Source: a virus
Length of the DNA: 64,000 nucleotides
IMG/VR virus record: IMGVR_UViG_3300049629_001162
Span: 1 to 64,000 of that record
Strand: one strand, 5' to 3'
The notes beneath the pieces are model-generated. The model saw only the letters and a program-made list of their open reading frames with translations. It was not told where the DNA came from and ran no database searches. This document shows, in pieces, positions 55,729-62,355 of the stretch (positions within the stretch are counted from its first letter, which is position 1; each line of letters starts with the position of its first letter). Both the position numbers and the translations under genes were made by a program.

Positions 55729-56097
55729 ATGGCAGCAACTGGTAGCTATCAGAACCCTTCCGAAAAAGAATGTTGGAAGTATTGTTTTGCATGCGGAAGA
55801 TGCGAAAACAAAGGAAGATATACAAAGTGCAACGGATGCAGCGGTAGGTATGACCCCCAAGGTAGAATAGATGCCCACCCTGAAGATTACTGTGATTGTA
55901 GAAACGGAATCCTTAGATGGAAGACGCAGCAAGGAAAAATAATTATAACTAGATTCAGATCAAACCCATATGCTGGATCGGTTAGTTATGAGAAAAAATC
56001 TGAAGATGAAAGAGATTGGGACTCATACGTAAAAGATATGAGAGAAAAAATGAACGATCCAAATTGGAATCCTATAACAATAGTTGATGAGGACTAA
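55729..56097 (+). CDS. Hypothetical cysteine-rich protein
   Basis: A 122-residue protein with many cysteines in the first 60 residues (CFACGRCENKGRY, CNGCSGRYD, DYCDC), suggesting one or two zinc-binding knuckles. It starts one base after the polymerase stop. It does not match WhiB. Function unknown. Confidence 0.6.
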   Translation: MAATGSYQNPSEKECWKYCFACGRCENKGRYTKCNGCSGRYDPQGRIDAHPEDYCDCRNGILRWKTQQGKIIITRFRSNPYAGSVSYEKKSEDERDWDSYVKDMREKMNDPNWNPITIVDED

Positions 56098-56098
56098 T

Positions 56099-56317
56099 AT
56101 GGTAAAAAATGAAGTTGGAAGAATGTTACTTAATAACATTACATTAATTGAATATAAAACAGAAAAGCCTACTTATTTTATACAATCTGGTATTGCAGGC
56201 TTTAATGCAACAGCAGAAGAATTGTCGGATTTGTACGGGTTATTAAATTACTATTTTAACATTGATGCTGTGAACAATACTGTTATAGCATTAACCGAAG
56301 GAGGGAATGATGTCTAA
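56099..56317 (+). CDS. Hypothetical protein
   Basis: A 72-residue protein from ATG 56099, with a beta-hairpin start (LLNNITLIEYKTEKPTYFI) and a helical middle (TAEELSDLYGLLNYYF). It overlaps the next gene by 8 bases. No family recognised. Confidence 0.5.
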   Translation: MVKNEVGRMLLNNITLIEYKTEKPTYFIQSGIAGFNATAEELSDLYGLLNYYFNIDAVNNTVIALTEGGNDV

Positions 56318-56477
56318 TAATTATTACGATGAAATGGAAATAGGAGAATCTGGTTGGGTTCCAACTAAAGATGGTGGATATAAAAATATTTACAATAATC
56401 ATATAATAGATTCTTTGGGTAGAGAATTTGATGAAAATGGCATATTGATATTTGATCCAAGGGAAGAAATAAAATGA
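56310..56477 (+). CDS. Hypothetical small protein
   Basis: A 55-residue acidic protein from ATG 56310 behind GGAGGGA. It has an aromatic/Gly/Asp pattern (SGWVPTKDGGYKNIYNNHII) and ends in an ATGA overlap with the nuclease gene. The ribosome site and tight fit support it. No family recognised. Confidence 0.5.
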   Translation: MSNNYYDEMEIGESGWVPTKDGGYKNIYNNHIIDSLGREFDENGILIFDPREEIK

Positions 56478-57269
56478 TAAGTGTTGAAAATTTAGAAGAT
56501 ATAGATCCTCTAGTCAGGCTTTCTTTAACCGACTTGTCTTATTCAAGAATGGATACATACAAGATGTGCCCATCAAAATATTTCTTTTCTTATATTAAAA
56601 AAGAACCAAGGCAATTTAACGACGCAGCAGTACTGCGGAAATATAGTTCACTCTGTATTAGAGGATAATGTAGATAACTCAAAAGCGCTAGACCCCGACG
56701 CTTTACTAATTGACTATGGAAAGAAAAGGCTTTCCTATGATCCAAATAATGTAATCAAAGAAGATCTTATAAGTGTTGGAAAAAACATTATTTTAGAGTT
56801 TTATGATAGACATGCAGAAGAACAGTTCTCAGTTAAAGATAAAGAAATGCAGTTCAGCTTTATTCTTGGATCTTTTCTTGTTAATGGTTTTATAGACAGA
56901 GTAGATGAATATGAAAATAGAATCGAAATTATAGATTATAAAACAGGTAAGTGGGAAGTGGCCCAAAAGTCCATTAAAGATAACCTACAACTAGGGATAT
57001 ACGCCTTGGCAGCTAGTAGGGTTTTTCCAGGAAAAGAAATTTATGCAGAGCTATATTATTTAAGGTCTGGAAAAAGAAAAGGTCATACCTTTACAGAAGA
57101 AGATCTAGAAAATGTAAAAGTAGAAATAATTAACTTTGGTAATAAAATTATAAATGATAATAACTTTTTACCAACACCCAACGAAAGAGTATGTTCTTTT
57201 TGCGATCACGCAAAGTCTGGAGCTTGCGCTACTGGAGTGGCTAGAAATAAAAAGAACCAGGGCCGTTAA
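56474..57269 (+). CDS. RecB/Cas4-family PD-(D/E)XK nuclease, CGG +1 shift
   Basis: The +1 step at 56636 gives 264 residues. LSYSRMDTYKMCPSKYFFSY is the family's N-terminal S-x-x-x-x-Y-x-x-C-P motif. The step produces L-G-N-I-V-H-S-V-L-E, the conserved G-x-x-x-H motif; the Gly comes from the shifted GGA. Active-site residues are Asp141 (GFIDRVD) and Asp154/Lys156 (IIDYKTGK). The C-terminal VCSFCDHAKSGACATG supplies the other cysteines for a probable 4Fe-4S cluster. It would process DNA ends during replication or recombination. Each unshifted half lacks part of the active site. Confidence 0.9.
56636..56639 (+). other. CGG +1 recoding site 9 (RecB/Cas4-like nuclease)
   Basis: In-frame CTG CGG A. 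The zero frame stops at 56666-56668. Passing over C56636 gives GGA AAT ATA GTT CAC, restoring the conserved GxxxH motif. Confidence 0.95.
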
Positions 57270-57287
57270 GCCCTGGTTCTTTTTTTT
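57251..57287 (+). terminator. Intrinsic terminator at the end of the replication block
   Basis: AAAGAACCAGGGC (57251-57263) pairs with GCCCTGGTTCTTT (57270-57282), followed by Ts; the stop codon TAA of the nuclease lies in the loop. Because the other arm begins with As, it can also work for the oppositely directed gene at 57303-57476. Confidence 0.88.
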
Positions 57288-57302
57288 GTAAGAATTAAAG
57301 TA

Positions 57303-57476
57303 TTAGTTATTTACAGGAAATGCAATTGAGTCTGCAACTAGGTCAACCTTGCGGTCGCTGTCGATGACTACCTTGATTGCATCATCGGTTGTGTAACCAA
57401 GTGATTCAAGTGTCTTGACCGCAGAGCTTTGCATATCTACTACAAAGCTATTTACTAGCATGTTTAATGTTGTCAT
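57303..57476 (-). CDS. Small protein, the only minus-strand gene
   Basis: On the minus strand an ATG at 57476 with TAGGA upstream opens 57 codons to TAA at 57303. The protein starts MTTLNMLVNSFVVDMQSSAV and continues KTLESLGYTTDDAIKVVIDS, then a VDLVADSIAFPVN end. The codons are richer in G and C than neighbours and use CGC for arginine. It converges on the terminator at 57251-57287, which fits a short independent unit. Family unknown; perhaps a small regulator. Confidence 0.65.
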   Translation of the reverse strand: MTTLNMLVNSFVVDMQSSAVKTLESLGYTTDDAIKVVIDSDRKVDLVADSIAFPVNN

Positions 57477-57590
57477 TTTTTTTCCTATTCTTTGTGGTTA
57501 GTTTGATATTTGTTAAATTATAATATATAATATATGTTAGTTATACCTTCTGTAACTAGGTGGTGTAACTAACTAGAGATAGGATATATC
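57477..57590. promoter_or_regulatory. Divergent promoter region with inverted repeat
   Basis: The gap separates the minus-strand gene from the next plus-strand block. It holds TATAATATATAAT-like sequence (about 57519-57534). An imperfect inverted repeat, GTTAGTTATACC (57536-57547) against GGTGTAACTAAC (57562-57573), has one wobble, and TGTAACTA is repeated directly at 57551 and 57565. This looks like divergent promoters with an operator. Confidence 0.45.
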
Positions 57591-58158
57591 ATGAAAACAC
57601 ATGTTGTCAAGCCAGATTCGTTTTTTCTCGAAAAATCTTTTCGCTCAAAACATCCAAACTTTAAAAAGTTAAAAACAAAAAGTATAGATAAATCAATCTT
57701 GTCGGAAGATGATATATATCAAAGGCGGAGGAAAAGGAAATGCGTATAGGTATACCAAAACTGGATATAGAGAAGATCTAGGTTTAACCCTAAGATCAAA
57801 TTGGGAAGCTAACTTCGCTCGCATATCTAGAATGTATGAAATTGATTTCGAATTTGAACCTAAGGTTTTTACTTTTCCGGTTAAAAGAGGAACAAAGGGA
57901 TACACTCCAGATTTTTATTTTAAAGATACAGAAGATTGGATTGAAATTAAAGGCTACTTAGATGACAAAAGTAAAATAAAAATAAAAAGATTTAAAAGAT
58001 ATTATCCAGATGAATTCGAAAAACTAACAATGGTTATAAGTAGATATTCTAACGAAGCAAAAAGGTTTGTTGAAGATCTAGAAGTTCCAAATGTTATTTT
58101 TTATGAAGACATAAGGGATTTTTATTCTAATTTATTATATAAATGGGAAGGTAAATAA
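57591..58158 (+). CDS. PD-(D/E)XK endonuclease-like protein, CGG +1 shift
   Basis: The ATG at 57591 opens 45 codons to CGG 57726; the +1 frame continues 143 codons, giving 188 residues. After the shift come GGKGNAYRYTKTGYREDLGL, LRSNWEANFARI and then GYTPDFYFKDTEDWIEIKGY, a PD-x(n)-E-x-K nuclease core. An alternative start (ATG 57709, in the +1 frame just before the site) would skip the N-terminus but has no clear ribosome site. It may be a recombination or DNA-degradation enzyme; the specificity is unknown. Confidence 0.78.
57726..57729 (+). other. CGG +1 recoding site 10 (endonuclease)
   Basis: In-frame AGG CGG A. The zero frame stops at 57747-57749. Passing over C57726 gives GGA GGA AAA GGA AAT and opens 143 codons. 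Confidence 0.85.
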
Positions 58159-59013
58159 TGGCAGCTTACAAGGAGCAGTATTATTCTTTAGAAGAAAACG
58201 AAATGCAAGCTTTACTAGATAGAGCAAAAAAAGATGACACTATTGCACAGAGAGAATTATTAAAAATTTTTAATAACTTTCTTACAAAATATACAACAAT
58301 GTTATATCATCGGAAAATATAATTTAAACGACTATGACATACGTAGGTTTATAGCTTTGTTTGTAAAAGATAATTATGCAAGGACAGCTTTAGTTAGAAA
58401 TAAATTGAGTAGCCCAACAGCCAAGATAGTCAATGAGGTTATGAGGGGTATACACTACATGTCAAAAAGGTATGGCTCAGAAGAAGATATAAGACAAACT
58501 GTTGACTTAACTTTCTTGCAATGCGTGACTAGGTATCAGAGAAAAGACTCAGAAAAAGGACCAATACCGTTCAGTGCTTTCCTCTACAGTTATTTTTTTT
58601 ACTTACTAAAAAAGAACGTTGATGTATTTTTAATAGATCAATTAGGCAGAAAAACATTTCCTTTAATTACAGATGAGAATTATGATGAAGAAGATGGAGA
58701 AAAGCAAGTTGGCTTTAGGGCAGATCCTATAGAGGTTGATATGGACTTTATGTTAGCCGTTGAGGAAATAGATGAGATGTGGGTATTGGGCACTACTGCA
58801 GCAGAGCCTTTTGATCAACTTTCTGTTCAGGAAAGGCAGCTTTTAAAATGGAGATATGTAGACGGCAAAAGATCTTCTGAAATAGCAAGTAAAATTACAG
58901 AACATCCAAATACTGTAAGAGAACACTTAAGCAGGATAAGAGAAAGAATAGCTGATATAATAATTACATCTAACTTAGAAGACTTATTTAGATACTCAAA
59001 AAAGCAGGATTAA
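58158..59013 (+). CDS. RNA polymerase sigma factor, CGG +1 shift
   Basis: The +1 step at 58311 gives 284 residues. Before it lies a helical start (ENEMQALLDRAKKDDTIAQR, then LLKIFNNFLTKYTTMLYH). After it, G-K-Y-N-L-N-D-Y-D-I-R-R-F continues the pattern of phage sigma factors. A region-2-like segment (SEEDIRQTVDLTFLQCVTRY, then PFSAFLYSYFFYLLKK) follows. A region-4 HTH is at residues 217-270 (VQERQLLKWRYVDGKRSSEI, then NTVREHLSRIRERI). It would redirect host RNA polymerase to phage, probably late, promoters. The unshifted product would be a 53-residue fragment. Confidence 0.85.
58311..58314 (+). other. CGG +1 recoding site 11 (sigma factor)
   Basis: In-frame CAT CGG A. The zero frame stops two codons later at 58320-58322. 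Passing over C58311 gives GGA AAA TAT AAT and opens 233 codons. Confidence 0.92.
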
Positions 59014-59526
59014 ATGGATAATCAAAACTTAATGAAACTCAATGAACTCCTTGGTTCTTTCTTAGAACCACAGATAAAAGAGGTCGTAAATGCATATGGG
59101 TTTGGAGATAATTACAGTAAGTATTTTGTAGAGATACCAGACATATCAAACGTGGATCTTGGAATCCACGATATTGCTAATCTAGTAGCAAAAACTTCAA
59201 ACGCTTACGGCAGAGCAGCAAGATTTGCTGGCATGGCCAGAGCTCATTTTAAGTTAACAGAAGGTAGATATAAAACAATATACAAGAAAAATAGAATAGG
59301 AAAAAATGAAGCAGAAAGAGAAGCTTCAGCAATGCTGGCTGCAGAAAATGAATACCAAGCGTTAGTTATAGCTGAGTCACTTGTTCACTTAGCTGAGTCT
59401 ATAGAAACCTCATCTAGAATAGCTTCGGAATCTGCTAGAAAATTAATGGACAAAATGCAGTCAATGCAGATTGCATCCGCAAGAGAAGAAAAAGGCTTCT
59501 ATACAGAAAAGGATTTTAGTTTTTAG
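59014..59526 (+). CDS. Hypothetical helical protein
   Basis: A 170-residue, almost entirely helical protein. ISNVDLGIHDIANLVAKTSN and GRAARFAGMARAHFKLTEGR are followed by AEREASAMLAAENEYQALVI. The size, helices and neighbourhood recall recombination-mediator or head-tail helper proteins, but I recognise no family. It directly abuts the sigma factor gene. Confidence 0.6.
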   Translation: MDNQNLMKLNELLGSFLEPQIKEVVNAYGFGDNYSKYFVEIPDISNVDLGIHDIANLVAKTSNAYGRAARFAGMARAHFKLTEGRYKTIYKKNRIGKNEAEREASAMLAAENEYQALVIAESLVHLAESIETSSRIASESARKLMDKMQSMQIASAREEKGFYTEKDFSF

Positions 59527-59528
59527 AT

Positions 59529-59741
59529 ATGGCAAATTATATTGGTCACTATAAATGTGTTGAATCTCCAGAAGAGTTTTATTCCTCACCAAGAACTACA
59601 CTTGACTTTCCAACGCAAGTAATGCATAAATCAAAAAATTATATATTAAATACGACGCTTCAGTATTCAACTTCTTCGCAAGAAGATTCTATAACTAGAA
59701 TAGCAAAAGAAAGAAATATTGACTTCGGAATAGAGGTGTAA
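59529..59741 (+). CDS. Hypothetical protein
   Basis: A 70-residue protein with many Tyr, Ser and Thr residues and no recognised motif (YIGHYKCVESPEEFYSSPRT). It starts 2 bases after the preceding stop, and its last base is the first base of the RNase H start codon. Confidence 0.5.
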   Translation: MANYIGHYKCVESPEEFYSSPRTTLDFPTQVMHKSKNYILNTTLQYSTSSQEDSITRIAKERNIDFGIEV

Positions 59742-60175
59742 TGCATATTGAAGTTTTTTGTGATGGCGCTTCAAGGGGTCAAGGTCAAAAAAAAATAGGG
59801 GAAGCTTCTTGTGCTACTGTTGTCTATAAAAATAGAAAGAAAGTTGCACAGTTTGCAAGAGGATTAGGTAAAAGAAGTAATAACGAAGCAGAATATGAAG
59901 CAGTTATAGCCGGACTACTGATATGCAGTATGTCTGAATTTGTTGATCCAATAATATATACAGACTCAGCTGTAGTAGCTAATCATATTAATGGAAAATG
60001 GAAGTGTAGAAACAAAACACTTTTACCATTATTAATGACTATAGAAGATATAGCTGATGAATATAAGTTTAGAGTTGTTCAAGTTCCCCGCAATATAGTT
60101 TGGGAGCCAGATTTTTTAGCAAATCAATTTTTAGATGAATTGGAAAAAAGAACTGAAAAAGGACAAACGGAGTGA
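59741..60175 (+). CDS. rnhA: Ribonuclease HI
   Basis: A 144-residue protein. CDGASRGQGQKKIGEASCAT carries the first catalytic Asp (residue 8), RSNNEAEYEAVIAGL the Glu, YTDSAVVANHINGKW the second Asp, and PDFLANQFLDEL the end motif with the last Asp. It removes RNA primers during phage replication. It overlaps the previous stop by one base. Confidence 0.9.
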   Translation: MHIEVFCDGASRGQGQKKIGEASCATVVYKNRKKVAQFARGLGKRSNNEAEYEAVIAGLLICSMSEFVDPIIYTDSAVVANHINGKWKCRNKTLLPLLMTIEDIADEYKFRVVQVPRNIVWEPDFLANQFLDELEKRTEKGQTE

Positions 60176-60183
60176 TATAATAT
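60173..60183 (+). promoter_or_regulatory. Extended -10 promoter-like element
   Basis: TGATATAATAT, the same 11-mer as at 38521. It lies only 6 bases before the ATG of the dNMP kinase, so transcripts would be nearly leaderless, which is common in Actinobacteria. No clear -35 is visible. Confidence 0.35.
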
Positions 60184-60188
60184 ATATT

Positions 60189-60974
60189 ATGGTATTTAAA
60201 CTTTATAAACAACAACCTATTATAATAGGATTATCCGGTAGAGCTGGAAGTGGAAAAACTTCTGTCGCAGAGTCAATAGTTCCAAAGGGATCATTTGCTA
60301 ACTCTAAGCATGGAGCTATATGGGATCACATATTCTACGCTTTACCTTTATATGAATTTCTTTCTTCAAAGAAGAACATAAAAGGGATTAACGAAGAATC
60401 CAGAAAAAAGTATGCGATACATGAGACTTTGTATGATCTATATGGGAACTCTTCATTGGGAATGATACCAGATTATGATACCTTTATTGATAAGGTAAAT
60501 AAAATATATGATTTACAGCTTGATCCAACAGCTACAAAGCAAAGATCTTTTTTACAAAAAGCAGGAGATATATGCAGAGATGGATACGAAGACTGTTTCT
60601 GCCATTGGTCAATAAAAAAGACTCTTGGGCTATATAGATCTTATATAAAATCATTAGAAGAAGATGATGACGAAAAGCCCTTTATCGTTTTGATTTCAGA
60701 TGTTCGTTTCGAAAACGAAGCAAAGTCGATACTAAAAATGCCAAATGGATATGTGATATACTTTGATGCAGATGATGAAACATTGAATAGTCGTCTAATG
60801 AAAAGAGATGGTAGAATATCAACTCCAGAACAAAGCTCTCATATAAGCGAGCAACAACTCTCTAAGGTAAAAGACATGGCTTCTTTTATCGTAGATACAA
60901 ATAACCTTTCAATTGAAGGTCAGGTTAACGAAACATTAAAATTACTAGGATTTTTACAGGAGAAACATGCCTAA
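60189..60974 (+). CDS. Deoxynucleoside monophosphate kinase (T4 gp1-like)
   Basis: A protein of about 261 residues from ATG 60189. GLSGRAGSGKTSVAES is the P-loop. RSFLQKAGDICRDGY and VLISDVRFENEA (the DVRFxNE motif) are characteristic of phage dNMP kinases, as is the LMKRDGR lid. It phosphorylates dNMPs to dNDPs, joining the ThyX/RNR/deaminase pathway, and may accept modified dNMPs. Confidence 0.85.
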   Translation: MVFKLYKQQPIIIGLSGRAGSGKTSVAESIVPKGSFANSKHGAIWDHIFYALPLYEFLSSKKNIKGINEESRKKYAIHETLYDLYGNSSLGMIPDYDTFIDKVNKIYDLQLDPTATKQRSFLQKAGDICRDGYEDCFCHWSIKKTLGLYRSYIKSLEEDDDEKPFIVLISDVRFENEAKSILKMPNGYVIYFDADDETLNSRLMKRDGRISTPEQSSHISEQQLSKVKDMASFIVDTNNLSIEGQVNETLKLLGFLQEKHA

Positions 60975-61287
60975 GATAAATAAGTCAGCACAAGAACAGT
61001 CAACTGATTCACCACTAGATCAAATGGTTACTTTAAATGGTGGAGAAATAGCATTTTCTAGTTCTCCAATATTTATATGTGGAGTAAATAGGAAAGTAAA
61101 TATTGGCAATTTTGAAAATATAGATGTCTATGCTGGCATAACCCTACCCCTTAACGGTGTATCCCTAGAGGATAAAGAGGCCCTTCAGCAGGCTGTTCAA
61201 GAGGCGGCAGCTTATGGTTTTTCTATTGTTTCCAAGGAAACAAGTGATAGATATTCTTTAATTAAAGATTCTCAACAAAATAAATAG
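60967..61287 (+). CDS. Hypothetical protein
   Basis: A 106-residue protein with a beta-sheet middle (EIAFSSSPIFICGVNRKVNI, then NIDVYAGITLPLNG) and a helical end (DKEALQQAVQEAAAYGFSIV). It overlaps the kinase end by 8 bases. No family recognised; the layout is loosely like a small single-strand or nucleotide-binding protein. Confidence 0.5.
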   Translation: MPKINKSAQEQSTDSPLDQMVTLNGGEIAFSSSPIFICGVNRKVNIGNFENIDVYAGITLPLNGVSLEDKEALQQAVQEAAAYGFSIVSKETSDRYSLIKDSQQNK

Positions 61288-61293
61288 TAGGAA

Positions 61294-61323
61294 TTGACAC
61301 AGGGATACATTACTATATATACT
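61294..61323 (+). promoter_or_regulatory. Sigma-70-type promoter before the lysis/small-protein block
   Basis: TTGACA (61294-61299) and TATACT (61318-61323) with an 18-base spacer, 36 bases before the ATG at 61359. It is the best host-type promoter in the window. Confidence 0.65.
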
Positions 61324-61358
61324 TATACAAAGCTAAATAAATAACTATAAAGTTAGGT

Positions 61359-61667
61359 ATGGTAAAAAAAATGATAAAATTAATTAAAAAATTATTTAAA
61401 AAAGCAAAATCAGTAAAAGTTCTTGATGAAGTAACTGATAAAAAATTCGATACTTTACTTGACCAATGGGAAGAAAAAGTAACAGTTATAGCTTTAGAGG
61501 TTGATGAAGCCATTAATGAAGTAAAGGCTGAAGTCAAGGAAGCAGAAAATGAAATTAAAAAAGCTGCTTCTACACCAAAGAAGGCAAGTAAGCCAAGAGC
61601 CCCAAAGAATCCTAACGCACCAAAGAAGGCTCCAGCTAAAAAAGCTGCAAAACCAAAACAAAAGTAA
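61359..61667 (+). CDS. Lysine/alanine/proline-rich histone-H1-like protein
   Basis: A 102-residue protein: a basic amphipathic start (MIKLIKKLFKKAKS), a middle acidic helix (AINEVKAEVKEAENEIKKAA) and a C-terminal tail of PKKASKPRAPK- and KKAPAKKAAK-type units resembling histone H1 or mycobacterial HupB tails. It is likely to bind DNA or RNA. A promoter lies just upstream and a terminator just downstream, so it can be expressed alone. Confidence 0.65.
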   Translation: MVKKMIKLIKKLFKKAKSVKVLDEVTDKKFDTLLDQWEEKVTVIALEVDEAINEVKAEVKEAENEIKKAASTPKKASKPRAPKNPNAPKKAPAKKAAKPKQK

Positions 61668-61684
61668 TATTTATTTAGTCTTTA

Positions 61685-61730
61685 AAAAAACAGTATTCTC
61701 CATATAAAAATTGGAGAATACTGTTTTTTG
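61685..61730 (+). terminator. Strong intrinsic terminator
   Basis: The arm AAAAAACAGTATTCTCCA (61685-61702) pairs with 61712-61729 around a 9-base loop, and the second arm ends in a T run. It can act in both directions. Confidence 0.85.
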
Positions 61731-61776
61731 TTTTACTATTGTATTTATACAATTTTAAACCTTTAGGGGATTCAAT

Positions 61777-61857
61777 ATGTCTTTAGCTAAGTATAGAAAA
61801 GTATCCAAAGGCAGTAAGAAACCAGAACCAGATAAAAGAAAGAAGAAGACAAAATAA
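61777..61857 (+). CDS. Very small basic protein
   Basis: A 26-residue frame from ATG 61777 with TTTAGGGG upstream. It is mostly Lys/Arg/Ser (YRKVSKGSKKPEPDKRKKK). Its stop overlaps the next ATG (TAATG). Tiny basic proteins continue in a row to 63963, which supports it. Confidence 0.45.
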   Translation: MSLAKYRKVSKGSKKPEPDKRKKKTK

Positions 61858-61952
61858 TGTTAAACTTTCTATGGAAGATATGGTTTTTTGTTTTCGATAT
61901 ATTAGACTCTTTTGACAAAAGAAAAGAGAAAAAGAATGGTAATAAAAAATAG
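61857..61952 (+). CDS. Very small membrane-anchored basic protein
   Basis: A 31-residue frame from ATG 61857, overlapping the previous stop. A hydrophobic start (FLWKIWFFVFDILDSF) is followed by a Lys/Arg-rich tail, as in small inner-membrane proteins. Confidence 0.4.
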   Translation: MLNFLWKIWFFVFDILDSFDKRKEKKNGNKK

Positions 61953-62061
61953 AATATACATTAGTGGTCCTAGAATGGGAACAAATAATTCTATGTTTGG
62001 AATAGAAAAAAAGAAATCTAAAAGAATTAAATCTAATAAATCAAAAAGGAAAAGTAAATAA
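61936..62061 (+). CDS. Very small basic protein
   Basis: A 41-residue frame from ATG 61936 overlapping the previous gene, with AAAGAGAAAAAG as a possible ribosome site. The C-terminus is a run of Lys/Ser/Arg (KKKSKRIKSNKSKRKSK). Its stop overlaps the next ATG (TAATG). Confidence 0.4.
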   Translation: MVIKNRIYISGPRMGTNNSMFGIEKKKSKRIKSNKSKRKSK

Positions 62062-62343
62062 TGCCTAAAGATTCTAGATTAAAAAGAGCTCGGAGTTTCT
62101 GGATACAATAAGCCTAAAAGAACTCCAAGTCATCCAACAAAATCTCATATAGTTGTAGCCAAGTCTGGCGATAAGGTAAAAACTATTCGTTTTGGACAGC
62201 AAGGTGTATCCGGCTCACCGAAAAAGAAGGGCGAATCAAAATCATATGCAGCCCGCCGTGCTTCTTTTAAAGCACGTCATGCAAAAAATATTTCCAAAGG
62301 AAAAATGAGCGCAGCCTATTGGGCTGATAAAGTAAAGTGGTAA
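62061..62343 (+). CDS. Conserved small phage protein (KRAGVSGYNKP type), CGG +1 shift
   Basis: The +1 step at 62091 gives 93 residues. The protein begins MPKDSRLKRA, then G-V-S-G-Y-N-K-P-K-R-T-P; this and the end SFKARHAKNISKGKMSAAYW closely match a short phage-encoded protein family that I recognise from other tailed phages, in which the Gly after RA is present and no frame break occurs. The unshifted frame would end after 16 codons. Function unknown; it is basic and probably binds nucleic acid. Confidence 0.85.
62091..62094 (+). other. CGG +1 recoding site 12 (conserved small protein)
   Basis: In-frame GCT CGG A. The zero frame stops at 62109-62111. Passing over C62091 gives GGA GTT TCT GGA TAC, the expected family sequence. 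Confidence 0.93.
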
Positions 62344-62355
62344 AAGGAGAAAAAA

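Noticed and set aside
55729-56097. WhiB-like regulator
   Set aside because: Cysteine-rich, but the cysteine spacing and the G(V/I)WGG turn of WhiB proteins are absent.
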